Positions 1-13,490 are shown, counted from the stretch's first letter. The stretch: DNA of 64,000 nt from Lucifuga dentata (GCA_014773175.1 VXCM01001270.1:177458-241457), one strand, 5' to 3'. Made by a program: numbers and translations. The notes: generated by a model not told the origin, from the letters alone.

Positions 1-332
1 GTACTCAATGGTATTGCATACATAATTTTTTTGTTTGTTTGGTCAGAAAAACATTATTAAAAAAATATTAAATGTCATGGAGAGACTCACCCTGTTATTA
101 ACAATTCTATTTTTTGAAAATCAATCTTGAAAAGTATTGACCAATATAATGAAATGTATATGTAGTTCATCTGTTCTGTGGTCAACTTATAATGGGAGCT
201 TTTGAAATATTTGATATGCAGAGCCCTCTGCTGGACAATGTGGGAATTGGTTCATGTCTGGAGGAAGTCCCTGAAAATTAAACAAAATTCTATAAAAAGA
301 CAACCCACCTTTTTCACACATGCGCATACAGT

Positions 333-510
333 ACACACACACACACACACACTTGTTTAGGTGTTAGACATGAAATTTCTGAAGTTTCTGACCTCTCTAA
401 AATTTGGTTGCATACACAGACTAGCACTTAGGACTCCTTTATGTAAAAACAAAACAAAACAAAACAAAAAAAAAAAAAAATATATATATATATACACATA
501 TATATATATC
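333..510 (+). repeat. (CA)n, A-rich and (AT)n low-complexity cluster
   Basis: A (CA)n at 333-352, an A-rich stretch at 449-480 and an (AT)n run at 480-510. Confidence 0.85.
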
Positions 511-3500
511 TTACAGATGTCCTAAATCATAAATAATGTGATATACAGAAAACTCTCTCTCTCTGGAAGACTCAAGTTTCAGAGTGAGCTAGAAACTAAA
601 ATCAGCACTGATCGATCTCTGAGAGAACACCTGTCAGACATTCATCACAACAGAGAAATGGACAGAGGCTTCCACCGTTAATCCTGATCCTTTTCCTCCT
701 GTTCTCTTACATTTCTGCTCTTCTCAATCATTCTGTCATTTACTGTCAACCTATGCATCCATCTATCTTTCTCTTTCTCTCTCTCTCTCCATTCGTTGGA
801 TCCTCCATTAGAGTGGGCTCCACTTTAATTTTAGCTGGTGGCTGTGTAAGTGACTCCTCTGAACTGAGCCTGCATGTGTCTGCCAGTGGGCTCATCAGAC
901 AAACGGAGTGATACATGTCAGTCTCCATGGTGACAGGCTGCATGTTCTGCATGCTGATGGCCAGTCACGTTCTGTGGAGTGACAGAGGAAGGACTCTGCG
1001 GAGAGATGGGCAGCTGATTCCCAGTACTCCAACTCTTTTACCCATTAGAAATCCATTTGCTTTACATTATTACAAGTTCACATAATTCCTGTTTATAGAT
1101 AGATTGACAGTTTGCTGGTGACTTGCATATGAACAGGTGAATTCTGAGTGTACGATTCAAGGTTCGTGTGGTTGAAAATAATCCACCTTCCCCTCACACA
1201 TTTAATGTCCCATGATTCCCATTTCCAATTTTACTGTGCCATTTAATAACACCACATTAAAAATAAATAAATAAATAAAAAGTTTCACAGCTCATTTTGA
1301 GATAAAATCCTCTGCTGGTGGCATTTATTGAAAGGTATGGTCCAGATATATTATACATATATATTATATATTTCTCAGCTGATCCTAATAAGTGATATTA
1401 CAATGCTGTGCCAGGAAAAAAAAATCAAACCTTTAAACACACCAAAAAAACATAAATAACTTATTTTGGCTGTTTTCTAGCTGCAGTTTCTAATTAACTT
1501 TTGGTGGTAGGGCAATTTTGTTACATTTGGATAACAAATTGTGTACCTTTAACAAATGGCTTAACCTTTAGAGAGAGAAATGCATAACTGTAGTTTGGCT
1601 TCAAGTCACGTTGTTAAATTTCCAAAAGATAAATGGGGCAAATGTGTTTGAAAAAATAAAGGGGAGTCACTCTCCAGAGTCACTCTCCCTTCCATATACT
1701 TTAAAATACTGTAGGAACCAGCCAACATATTGATAAAGTGAAGGTCACATAAAAGAATAACAATAATAAGCTTTATCATTCAGAGATTTGGCTCTGGGCA
1801 CAGGAAGGACAATATCCATCGCTGTTCTAAAAGGGCAGCGTCCTCATAAATTTCCTTCTCCTTCTCAGGGGATTTGAGATGACAGGTAGAGAGTGATACT
1901 TGTTCTGTCCTCTGCTTCACAGGAGACAGAGACAGAAAGAAAAAGAGAAAGAAAGACCCAGCCATCCACTCAACAGAGATACTAAATCAAAAGAATATGG
2001 CTCTTGCCTTTTGGATGACGGCTGATGCTGAGCTCCCATCACGGAGGAACAGTAATGAAGCATTTTCAGTGAGGCTGCTGCAGCATCAGGGGGTGGTGGA
2101 GCCCACAGGATTGCATTAAAGACTCTGTGTTCCCTGTCACACTTGGCACACTATTTACCATCTCAGGCAATTAAATGTAGAAAGGAGAGCTTAATGCAGA
2201 GATGGATTACATGTGACTTCTTCTAAATTTCGCCTGCTTCTTGTGGCAAACAAATTCTAGCATTCATGTCTCCTACTTAGAGGGAAAATTAAACTGAATT
2301 GCAAATCATAAGTAGGTACTGCTATGTGGTCGTCATCGCTGTATATTAGCTGGATTGGCAAGCATCTGTAATGACAGTATCAATTAGAGAGTATGCATAG
2401 GTTTGTGAGAAGAGAACTCAAGAAGCAAAGAACAAACAAAATAGAGGTTCAGAAATGGCTGCCAGTAGCCAAAGGTGCTGTCCAAATCCATTAAAGCTCG
2501 CTGTTGCCATGGTAGCAGCCCACCTAAAAGTCCTTTTCTCACATCCTGTCTCCTCTCTTCTGTGTTATCAAGAAGCAATCACACTGTGCCACTTTGTGAA
2601 ATCTCAGTAAAACCTCCATGAATGTGATGACAGCTGGTTGTCAGTTAGTCACATATCATCGGACCACAGAGCAAAACACTGAGTCCTGTTGTTTCCTCAA
2701 ATCGTTTTCTTTAAAGACATTTATCACTCCAATGTCAGGGTCAAACAGCACAACACAATTAATGCTGTGTTTTATAGTTTAGATCATATGTGTCTGTTTA
2801 AATCAGTTCAAGAATTAAATATACCCTATCCAAGGTAAAAACTCTGGTAACAATCTGCAGCAATGTAAGGTATCTCAATGAATCTCTCTATGTTGTGACC
2901 TGCTGTAAACTTAGTGAACTAAACTTCTGACTTCTCTATGCTCTTCTGACATCTTTATGCTCAGGTGGATGCCAGTGTCACCATAAAGGCTTTCAAAAAT
3001 CTGATTTTAGGGGAGCAAGTACAGATCATGTGATATTTGGACCAATTAAAGCCAGGGGAGGGTATGAGATGTAGAGAAAAAAAAAAAAAAGTTCTCCTTG
3101 CACAAAAACCACCAAAAGAGGTCGAATCACCACATCTTGAGCTTTACAAGCTGTCTTTTCTCCCTGAAAGTTTTATTTCTCATGAAGTTTAATGGGGCAT
3201 TTACTCTTGCAGATCTGCAGCTGACTCCATTTGTCTGTCCATGCCAAACCTGTAGGATATAGTATGTCAGCATTGGAACATGACCTTGTAATCCAAAGGT
3301 TTTGTTTTTTGTTTTTTTTTTTCATGACATCTAACTAATAATCTTAATAATCTTTTTTGGTTTGTTTCACCAGGAGCTGCCATCTAAACCATCTAAGCAA
3401 GGTCTCATTTTTTACATTTTAGGATGATGAAACTCTTATCAGATATTGACAAGCCAGCAAGTGTGTAGTCAGTTAAAATCAATGTTATTGTAAAATAGGA

Positions 3501-3548
3501 GCCGGAAACCTAAGACACCCAGTAAAAATGAATGAAGTGTGTAACCAG

Positions 3549-3551
3549 GTG

Positions 3552-3599
<48 letters not shown>
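3549..3599 (+). repeat. (GT)n microsatellite
   Basis: About 25 GT units with one CG interruption near the start. Confidence 0.95.
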
Positions 3600-3601
<2 letters not shown>

Positions 3602-4895
3602 GACACTGATTAATCATGTTTGCAAGAGTGTGTCTTTGCAAATGAACTGGAGTGTGTTGAAACTGCATTTTAGAGAAAAAGTCTCTTAATATTTGCTGTA
3701 AAGCTCCAGTGTTCCTCATGCACTCATCCATTCACATACTGTAGGCATACCTGAATAGATTTCCTTCCATTATTCAGCCTCTCCGCTTTCTTCTCAGGCT
3801 GTCGCAGTTGTTGTGAGCATATTTATGTGACACACCATATAGGAGATGAAGTATAGCCTTTGTCATGGTATGGGATAAGTATAGACACACACTGTATGTT
3901 CCCATGTGTCTCTCTTTGACAAGATGTGTCCGAGCAGCCTGGTGTGTATTAGCATAGCACCTCATCACTGAGCTGTCAGTCGCCACTGGACAGGAGCTGA
4001 GCTGAAGCGTTACATCCTGCGAGACTCAGGAGGAGCAAGTCAACTTCTTCACTTCTCGTTTTTCACACTCTCCTCTCCTCTTTTGACTTATTCCATCTCT
4101 CCTCTGCTCTCCTATCTGACTGATTATCTCACCCTGAGTTTAAATTAACCACATTATCTATTATTCACAGCAAAGCCATCATCTTGCACAAACCACAGAA
4201 ATGAAATCTTATCCACTGTGGATTTCCATCATACCACCACCTTGAAGAATAATTACCATCCATTAAAACAGATTAGCCCAGGCAAGGTCAGTGGTTGTCC
4301 ATTTCATCTTACTCCTTCTGAGGGATTTTTTTGAGGCTCCTTTGCTTTTGGGAGTTGGCAGCTGTACCGAGGCCTCTGGGGCTTTTTCACAATTGACTCA
4401 CTTGAGCGGATACAGAACCAAAGCACAACAAGCAGCGGAAGCAATGTGAAGGTTCCTGGAAGATCATCCGCAGTGGGTCTCACTTCCAGCTCAGACGGAA
4501 GAGAGATGATTCTTTTTCACCTATGGAAAGGCTGACTCTGTTGTAAGGTGAGGAAGAGGTTGACAGGTGCAGTTGCATGGAAGTATGAATGTGATCACTT
4601 CATGCTTCAACATCGGTTCTCAATATTACCCTTAGGTGACAGCGAATTGCAATAGGACTCTCAGCCACAAACTGCTGGGAATGAAACATATAGTTTACAA
4701 TTATAAAGGAAGGCACCTGCAACACTGTGGATCTCAGTATAGGTATATACTCAAAATCCTTACCACAGTAAAAAGTTATTTCACTGAAATGGTTATCAAG
4801 TAAAAATAACTTTGGTTACTGTTCTATTTCAAACTTTGGACAAATATATCAACTGCATCCAACAAAAAATATAGACAGACATGTCTTTGTTTAGA

Positions 4896-5545
4896 CAGTG
4901 GTGGAAAAAGTAAAAGTAATAAAACTACAGTGGAAAAATAGTTAATTACATGTAAAAGTCATGGTTTCAAAATTGTATTAAAGTAAAATTAAATTTGCAG
5001 TCAAATGTATTTAAGTATCACAAGTGAAAATACTTTGTGAAGAATTCTGTCAGAGTATTAAGATTTGAAGCATCAGCACATATTACCGGTAACTAAAACC
5101 CCAAAACTTAAAGATACAAAGTTTTTCAAATGACAATATGTCCAGTGTTAGTATAGTTTGAAATTAAAAACCGAAAAATTTGAAATGGAATATCCAAAAA
5201 AAAAAACAAAACAAAACAAAACAAAAAAAAGAACAAAAAAGAAAAAAACCCAAAATCAAATTAAGGTTTTCCTCTGAATTAATGATTTTTAGATTAAATT
5301 GTCTGATGTAGCTTTTAATGTCTGAAATGTATTGTGCCATTAAACTAAAAGCTGAAACACAACTTATCAGCAATATTTTGAATCTAAATCTGCAAAGTAA
5401 TGAGCAACTACAGGCATTAGAAGTAAAAAAAAAAAAAAAAAAAAAAAAAAGCACAAAAAAGTGATAATATAATTATCAATTATATATAATAATCGAAAAT
5501 ATCTCTTGATATTTGAGTATATGTATTTAGTTACTTTCCACCTAG
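4896..5545. mobile_element. hAT-type MITE, degenerate
   Basis: The left end CAGTGGTGGAAAAAGTA and right end TTAGTTACTTTCCACCTAG are imperfect inverted repeats. The interior repeats AAGTA-type words (TAAAAGTAAT, TTTAAGTATC) that are characteristic of an abundant fish hAT-derived miniature element. A 26-base A-run lies inside. No 8-bp target duplication remains. Confidence 0.7.
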
Positions 5546-6265
5546 GCAACTACAGAAGGGCAATCCTATATTGTTAACATTGTGAGTTTTTTTTTTGGTT
5601 TTGTTTTTTGTTTTTACAGTCTCAGCAAAACGTGTAAGAAGACAGAGACTTTGATAGAAGGGTTCAGTGAGTCCACAGAGGAGAGAATCTAGGTGGGACC
5701 AAACTTTGACTGTGTCAAAATGACTAATGATGTCACCACAGCTCAGCATCAGGCTCACCTGTTGGCTCAGCAGCGACTGGTGATGCCTGCCAATTGTTTG
5801 GCTTCAGCAGGAGCAAAACCAGGAGCTCCAGGCAGAGAAAAGACAAAGCGAAAACACCTCCTCGCACGATCAGCCAGTGCATAAAAATCAAAGCCAAAAG
5901 TTTGCATTTAGTTACCAAGGACTCCGCTCTTTATCACTACACTGATACTTTCAGATGAACAGAGGAAAAGAATATACATTAATACTGAAATTTTAATAGC
6001 AGTATATATCTTTACAAAAGGAGCATTTGTGTATGTGGTTTACAACATGTCTAAATATTTCCACATCAACCATTTCATAAAAATAACAGGCTTATAAAGT
6101 CCTTCTTTAAACATCGTAGAAGCACAATATAATAACAGATTATCATGAGTGTACATTTCTCCTTTTATTACAGTCAGTACAGTTAGCCAGTGTTGTAAAA
6201 TAATAACCCAGTATTGTATAGTATTTGCACTCTATGAACATGTGAATATGTATTGTAGTATTGTA

Positions 6266-8370
6266 TGTGTGTGTGTGTGTGTGTGTGTGTCTTCCTCAAG
6301 CTCCAAGAGGCCTGGGAGTTTGAGGGTTCTGCACAATATCTTAGCTGCTGCTAGGACTGCACTCTTCTGAACCTCAGATGTTGTTCCTGGAATCTGCTGG
6401 AGCCACTCTCCCATTTTGGGGGTCATAGCCCCTAGTGCTCCTATTATTACTGGGACCACTGTGGACTTCACCTTCCACATTCAATCCAATTCTTCTGTTC
6501 AGCCCTTGCTCTTTCTTCTTGATGTTACCATCACTTGGGATTGCTACATTGATCATTACTGCTCTCTTCTGCTCCTTGATAACCACCACCATGTCTGGTT
6601 GGTTAGCCAGCACCTGCTTGTTGGTCTGGAACTTGAAGTTCCACAGGATCTTAGCTCTGCCATTCTCAATCACCTTTGACGGTATCTTCCATTTGGACTT
6701 AGGGACTTCCAGTCCAAATTCAGACATTCCTCTACACTATTCCAGCCACTTGGTTATGCCTCTCAGTGTACCCTTTCCCAGCTAGCATCTTATACCTTGC
6801 TACCAAGTGCTGTACTGTCTCTGGGGCATCTTTGCACAGCCTGCACCTTGGGCCTTGTCTGGTGTGGTAGCTCCCTTATGGATCTGGTGCTGAGTGCCTG
6901 TTCTTGTGCTGCCAAGATTGGTGCTGTCCTTCAGACCAGTCTTTTCTAGCCCGGTATGATTTCTCAATATCAGCCACTTCTTCTATCTGTTGGTGGTACA
7001 TCCCATGGAAAGGCTGAGTCGTCCACAATGTCTCATCTTCTTCCTCTTCCTCACCATTCTCTGTCTTCTGCTGTCTGAGGTACTTAGCAGTTTGTCCTGG
7101 GGAGCCATCTTCCTGATGTACTCGTGGATGCTCCTTGTTTCATCCTGGCTAGTGGTTCTGACACTCACTAGCCCTAGGCCCCTGTCTTTTCGCAGACTGT
7201 ACAGTCTCAGGCTGCTGGACTTTGTGTATTGTGAGGAGTTTTCATGTTCTGATATCTCTGGCCTCTATCTCCTCCTTTGGCCAACTTATTATTCCAGCTG
7301 GGTATCTGATAACTGGTACACTCATGTGTTGATGGCTTGGATCTTATTCCTACCTTTGAGCTGGCTTCCCAGGACTTGCCTTACTGTCTTGGAGGTACTT
7401 GTCTGTAGTTGACTTTCTTGCTGCCTCCTTATGGTTCCATTTACCTGTGGGATACCCAGGTACATGTAATTGTCCTGTATGTCTGTTATCCTTCCTTCTC
7501 GAAATTCAACGCCTTCAGTTTTGACCACCTTCCCTCTTTTTGCCACCATTTATCCAGTCGGAATGACATCCCGATGTCATCGCTGTAGATCCTGGTGAGG
7601 TGGATCAGTTAATCGATGTCTTGCTCATTCCTGGGATACAGCTTGATGTCATCCATGGAGAGGAGGTGGCTGGTGGTAACTCCACTTCTGTATCCATATG
7701 CGCTCTTTGTGATAATCTGGCTGAGGGGGTTCAGGCCTATGCAGAACAGCAGGGGGGATAGTGCATCACCTTGGTATATGTCACATTTGATGATCACCTG
7801 TGATTGTTTTTGAGTTGGCCTCTAGTGTTGTTTTCTAAGTTCTTGTTCAAGGTTAGAAAGTGTTCTGTTGGCCTTATATAGTACCAAGCACTCTAGTATC
7901 CATGTATGGGGCACTGACTTTCTTGTAGTCAATCCAGGTGGTGCTCAGGTAGTCTGCCTGGTCTTAGAGTCTTGGGTGACTGCTCTACCAACCAGTAGCT
8001 GGTGCTTTGACCCTCTGGTGTTGTTTCCAGTTCCTGTACTGACTTGTGTCCATTCAGCTTAGTTGATATGATGCCTGACAGGAGTTTCCAGGAGAGGCAG
8101 GTTATTGGCCAGTAATTTGAAGGTGCTGTACCCTTGGGGAAATCCTTCATGATAATTATTGTTCTGCCCTGTGTTAGTCAGTCAGGGTAAGACCCTGAAG
8201 TTAGCAGCTGATTCATCTGTACCGCCATGTTTTCTTGGAGTGCTGTTAGCTTCTTCAGCCAGTAGGCATGGATCAAGTGGGGCCTGGTCCAGTCCAGCTC
8301 TTCATAGCTGAGGCTCGCTGTTGGATGTCGGTGGTGAAGACCACAATAACCCCCGAAAGAGGAACACATA
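6266..8370 (-). mobile_element. decayed LINE, restriction-like-endonuclease type (R2/R4/NeSL-like)
   Basis: Broken minus-strand frames give, in order, the parts of one non-LTR retrotransposon pol protein. The reverse-transcriptase N-terminal part is at 8369-8178 (HAYWLKKLTAL) and 8150-7929 (PSNYWPITCLS). The core is at 7797-7609, with GDALSPLLF and the catalytic box present as SMDD instead of the usual YMDD. A thumb-like part is at 7549-7322 (YLGIP), a linker at 7168-6983 (IHEYIRKMAP), and a C-terminal endonuclease-like domain at 6727-6232 (QPDMVVV, INVAIPSD, GEWLQQIPGTTSE). Frameshifts and stops separate the pieces and the 5' part is missing, so the copy is dead. The 3' end runs into (CA)n. 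Clade placement rests on remembered similarity to fish elements of this type. Confidence 0.85.
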
Positions 8371-8457
8371 CCAGTATAAGATATTTTGTATTTTCAACCT
8401 AAAGCTTATTGGTATTATCTATTGATATTTTCCTATAGGAGAATTGTTAGTTTAATG

Positions 8458-8460
<3 letters not shown>

Positions 8461-8493
<33 letters not shown>
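8461..8493 (+). repeat. (CT)n microsatellite
   Basis: About 16 CT units, a short distance beyond the 5' end of the decayed LINE. Confidence 0.95.
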
Positions 8494-8496
<3 letters not shown>

Positions 8497-9108
8497 CTAA
8501 AACATATGAATTAGTGAGCTTATCAGCTTATAAAAAACAGGTGATTATACAAAGCAATACTTGCTGGTACTGCTACAAGTGGTAATATTTGTGTAAATGC
8601 AGTACACTTTCTTTTGTTTGAGTCTCAGGCTGAGTATAATTATTGTTCCTACTTAGAATTAGGATTAATTAGGATTAATTACCATGGAAACGGCTGCAAC
8701 TAGATTCTATAGTGACACAAAAATAATGCACTGAACATCTACAACTTTAAAGAGGCAGTTTGATATATAAGCACTTTTCCTATCACATTTACCACAAAGC
8801 TGGTAATAATACATTTTTCATGTAAATCTATATCTTCCCACATTCCTCTAATACTTCTGTTATACTAGCGACTTCTGCAGTAAGTTAAGTGTGTACTGGG
8901 CTTCCTGTCATCTGGGATTCAATTTGTGCTTCTGTGTAAACAACTGAACATAACAAAACTCATAATCCTTGATAGATATTTAGTATATTAGAATATTATC
9001 ATTGAGAGGAAATGACAGTTTCACATGAAATTAAATTATGAAAGTGTTAACAGAGCAGAAAAGAGATATTTGGTTTGTGTGAGATTCCACGTGACTTTAA
9101 ATTAATGT

Positions 9109-9186
9109 TTTTCCCCTGTGCGAGGGAAGACCTGAAGTATGTGTGTGTATGTGTGCTAATGTCTTTGTGCATTAGCCTGTGTACAT
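9109..9186 (+). repeat. left arm of 78-bp inverted repeat around c14orf132 terminal exon
   Basis: Read base by base, this arm is the reverse complement of 10969-11046 with one mismatch (position 9122) and no gap. It includes GTGCTAATGTCTTTGTGC and a short GT stretch. It lies 663 bases past the c14orf132 stop, within or just beyond the 3'UTR. Homology stops abruptly at both ends. Confidence 0.95.
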
Positions 9187-9848
9187 CTGTCAGCAAAGTG
9201 TTTTAGAAACTCAACATATACAGTGATGATTAGTGTGGCTAACACACAAATAATCCCAGTTCTTTTGAACATTCACCATCTCCATTCAGCCACATAATTA
9301 AGCAGCATGCCCTAAACTGCCTCGAAACTTCTAAGGGATGCTTAACATGGCCTGGACCAACTGGAATGCTTAAACCTCATTGAATCTCAATTCTCAGCTC
9401 TGCATTACAAGTGATTGTGTTGTCTGAGGAGAAACATGGAAATAAACTTGGTTTAATTGATTCTTGGTGGGGAGTGCTGTTTGGTCTATTGTTTCTACAT
9501 TTTAACTACAGAGTTGTTGGACACAAATGCGTCTTCTAAAACTTCCAGTTGTACTGTAGAATCCAAACTTGAGGCCAAATCCTAGTTGTTACCTCAGATG
9601 AAGAAATATAACACTCTATATGTAATTGTCTGTCATAATTTCCACATCCTCAGGGGGTCATACTGACCCAAAAGCCAACATAAAGGAAGAGAGAGAAAGA
9701 GAGATACAGAGAGAGAAAGAGAAAGAATATGTGTGCATTTGTCTACAAAGCACGGCCTCACGCAAAGGTCCATAGATCCAGAAAAGCACAATGCGTGTGT
9801 GTGCGTGCGTGCATGTGTGTCATTTAGGCTGATGCAAGTATATGTTCA

Positions 9849-10085
<237 letters not shown>

Positions 10086-10690
10086 CTACAATACGTGGAG
10101 GAAAAGAAAGGTGAAAGGTTTAAAATGTATTTCAATCACAGCATTTCCACTCAACCGTGCTTGAATAAAAGAGAAAATGAGTAGAGAAGCGGAGATAGTT
10201 GACATCCTTTGCTATTCCACTCAGGTTTTGCTTTTCCAATCACTGATTAATTGCTTTTAATTTAACAAGCAGAGCAATCATGTTTTCAGTGACTTTGCAT
10301 TTTTTGACAGTTTTTCATTTAAAAAAAGGAAAACTTTGAGAACAAACTTTACATTTCCTCTACGAGTCAGACCTCCATACAAAATCTTGCCTTTCCTGAG
10401 AATTACACACCAGGTTTTATTGGTCATGCATTATCAAGTCTGAGTGCTATATTTAAAGAAATGAGAGGTTAGTGCATCACGGCATCATTAGTAAATGGTT
10501 GCAGTGTTTCCCACACATGCATACTCATGCTTTCTCACACACTTGTGTGTGCATCTGTATATGTGAGTATGTTCAGGAATTAGCATTGGATCAATGAATA
10601 TTTCAGACTGGCAAGTATAAGGGATTTATTGCTTGGGACAATTAGAGTCCTACGAAGATTAGTTATAAGAGCAGCATTTGAATGCTCTCT

Positions 10691-10713
10691 TGTGTGTGTG
10701 TGTGTGTGTGTGT
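10691..10713 (+). repeat. (TG)n microsatellite
   Basis: About 11 TG units in c14orf132 intron 1. Confidence 0.9.
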
Positions 10714-10875
10714 CTGTAGGAAGGTATATGATTAAGAAATGCTTGAGAGACCCTTACCACGCTCAGACTGGAAAATAAACGCTGCAGATTATGTTGAAAA
10801 CAAAGCTAAAAATACCTTGGAGGGATGTTGGGAACTCAGAAACACAGAAATTGTCTCTTGCTTGCTCATTTGCTC

Positions 10876-10878
<3 letters not shown>

Positions 10879-10911
<33 letters not shown>

Positions 10912-10912
10912 N

Positions 10913-10942
<30 letters not shown>
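10879..10942 (+). repeat. (CT)n-(CA)n compound microsatellite with assembly join
   Basis: CT units interrupted by N at 10912, followed by CA units. It adjoins the inner side of the inverted-repeat arm at 10969-11046, so its true length is uncertain. Confidence 0.9.
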
Positions 10943-10943
<1 letters not shown>

Positions 10944-10968
10944 TACACTCCCTCCCTCTCTCTCTCAC

Positions 10969-11046
10969 ATGTACACAGGCTAATGCACAAAGACATTAGC
11001 ACACATACACACACATACTTCAGGTCTTCCCTTGCACAGGGGAAAA
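10969..11046 (-). repeat. right arm of 78-bp inverted repeat around c14orf132 terminal exon
   Basis: This arm is the partner of 9109-9186 (77 of 78 identical, inverted). It lies in intron 1, 883 bases before the terminal-exon acceptor. Its inner edge abuts a (CT)n/(CA)n tract that contains a single-N assembly join at 10912. Confidence 0.95.
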
Positions 11047-12707
11047 GCATTCTGTTGCTCTCTGCTCATTGGCCCCTGGTGGTGAATAATGACATGACAC
11101 ATCCTGTGGAGTGCCTGCTGTTCACATGAGCATGATGAAAGCAGACAGGCATGTATGAAGTCCAGTAACCTGGGCCTCCCAACCCCCACACAGTCAAACT
11201 GCTGATTTCTCTTCTAACATCACTCAGCATCGCTCTCTCTTTTCATCATTTTAATATTAATTTTTCTATACTAATATGTAAGTGTTTTAGTGGTCACAGA
11301 CATGCAATTTTCACAAACTGGACTAGAACAAAGGTTTTGATAAAGAGCTCTCTGTCCTCTGGTTGTGTCCCTTTTAAATCTATTTAGCTTCTTCGACAAA
11401 AGCAACCATCATCTCATTTTTGTCGACCCACTTCAAAATTACCCTTATGTTCCAAGGTGCACTGAGCTACTATAAGAAATATTAGAAAGTAATAACATAT
11501 ATAGAACCTGTGTGGAAAAACTCAGGCTGGCAGAATCAGTTTCATCACTGAAATCTATTTATAACATTTGGCTCTGTCTGTTGGTTTATTTATATTGTTG
11601 CATCATCTGTTACTTAATTCAAGATGCCTATTTTGTGTGTTTGTCAACTGTAGCTGTCATCACAGATGCTCACTCTTATGCAGCTACAGCACAGTCCTGT
11701 TCATTAGAAGCCTTAACCTCTGACCTCTCTCATTCATGTGGCCTTTTTACAGCTGATTGGTTATTTTTTCTTTGAATCACACCTCTGTACATTGTTGAAA
11801 ATCCCATATCAAATTCAGAGATGCATTTTGCCCAATCTGACATTCAACAGCTGAAGCTCTTCACCCTGTCTGCATTCTTTATATTTATGTTATATTTATA
11901 AGGGAATCATTGTCTGGAAGTACAGAAAAAAAATTAAGTAGATACAGAGAGCGTGTGACAATATTCCAGAAGCAGGCATATATATTTAAATATTTGATGG
12001 ATCAGGTTTACTATTTTTGACAGAGATGGTATGCCTATATACTGTAAAAACATCAGTGTTTTGATGACATGCCAGTATATCGTCACTTTTCATGGAACTG
12101 CTTCACAATCCATTCATCCAAGCCCACAATTCCCATGTGGATCATACACGAGGTTAGTACAGCAAGTGGCTAAGCATTAATGGAATAGAGAGAAATAGAG
12201 ACCCCAGAAGGGGCATTCCAAAGCATCTGATCACTTAAGCAAGCAATGAAGGTCATCTCACCAGAATTACTGCCAGGAAACCAATGCTTGGAATAAGGAT
12301 GAGTGGTCTCAGTAACTGACCAAAGCTTCCTGGAAACCATGAAGAGGCCTAAAGTTCATGTTTACATCTCCGGTATGATAATCTACTTACTAAATGCAAT
12401 TTCAAGCATGAGTTTGTGTTTCTCAGGTGTATTAGGCTATATTTACCCTCCTGAATAAGGGTAGGCGATATAGTCTACAGTAATAATATATCTAATATAT
12501 GTAATATCTCAAAGTATTGTGTGATAACGATATTCAAGACAATATGAACAATGTAACGCTGAACAATGCAAAAACTGCAAACTGAACTGAACTGCAAAAG
12601 TAAACTGCAAACTGTAGCATGAGCAAAAATTAAAGAGTAAAATTAGGCATAGTGTTTAATAACTAAATCCTGTGATACTGTATTGTTATAAACAATGACT
12701 CAAATTA

Positions 12708-13064
12708 GGGCAGCATGGTGGCTCAGTGGTTAGCACTGTTGCCTCACAGCAAGAAGGTCGAGGTTCGAATCTGATGGGGTCCTTTCTGTATGGAGTTTGC
12801 ATGTTCTCTCGTGTCTGCGTGGGTTCCCTCCAGTTTCTCCGGCTTCCTCCCACCTCCAAAGACATGCAGGTCAGGTGAACTGGAAACTCTAAATTGCCTG
12901 TAGGTGTGAATGAGTTTGTCTGTCTGTGTGTCAGCCCTGCGATAGACTGGTGACCTGTCCAGGGTGTACCCCAATGACCTCGCCCAATGACCGCTGGGAT
13001 AGGCTCCAGCCTCCCCTGTGACCCTTAACAGGAAAACAGGTATAGAAAATGGATGGATGGATGG
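12708..13064 (+). mobile_element. tRNA-headed teleost SINE with (ATGG)n tail
   Basis: The head (GGTGGCTCAGTGGTTAGCAC, then GGTTCGAATC) carries A- and B-box-like polymerase III promoter words. The body is a familiar fish repeat, and the tail ATGGATGGATGG is typical of L2-type LINE mobilisation. A perfect 13-bp target-site duplication, ATGACTCAAATTA, flanks it (12695-12707 and 13065-13077), so insertion was by retrotransposition and the copy is fairly young. Confidence 0.9.
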
Positions 13065-13490
13065 ATGACTCAAATTAACTTAACCTCAAGTGCTAAATAG
13101 CCTTGATGATGCTGCACTTAAATGTGGCTCAGAAGTCTGGCTCCACCACAAAGTAATAAAACTTGAGACAAAGTAATAAAGTGAAGTGAACATAGCAGCT
13201 AAGCTATCACTGCTCCTATATCGCAACAAGTCACTGCTAACAAAATGTCAACTTTGCTGATTTCACTCCACTGTTTGCTTTTTCTGTCACAGGGAGTACG
13301 ACTAGCTAACGCTCCAAGCTAGTCACTGAGTTGCTGTCATTTTCCTGCTTTCCTGTTTTGATTCACAAATCAGCTGCTTGGCTCACCTCCTCACGCAACT
13401 TGTGACTTTCTTGGTATTCACCCTGGTGTTTCTGCTTCAGGTGGTTCAACTAATTTGTAGTTCAAACCTTTGGCAGTGGAGTCATTCCTA

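Larger units (their letters stand above)
1..4895. other. non-coding stretch downstream of c14orf132
   Basis: No gene could be supported. A minus-strand frame at 746-952 contains a protein-like stretch with KIKVEP but lacks flanking support. The part around 2000-2250 is free of simple repeats and could be conserved non-coding DNA. The rest is AT-rich DNA with the microsatellites listed. Confidence 0.5.

Noticed and set aside
3549..3599. CRISPR-like regular repetition
   Set aside because: All regularly spaced repeats in the window are microsatellites; there are no repeat-spacer units.
6416..6785. Plus-strand frames of 87 and 116 codons
   Set aside because: Both are antisense shadows of the LINE endonuclease region.
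6983..7412. Plus-strand open frame of 140 codons rich in Leu/Ser
   Set aside because: It is antisense to the reverse-transcriptase and linker parts of the minus-strand LINE, so it is a shadow frame.
12708..12780. tRNA gene suggested by A- and B-box-like words
   Set aside because: It is the head of a SINE with a target-site duplication and tail; no complete cloverleaf is formed.
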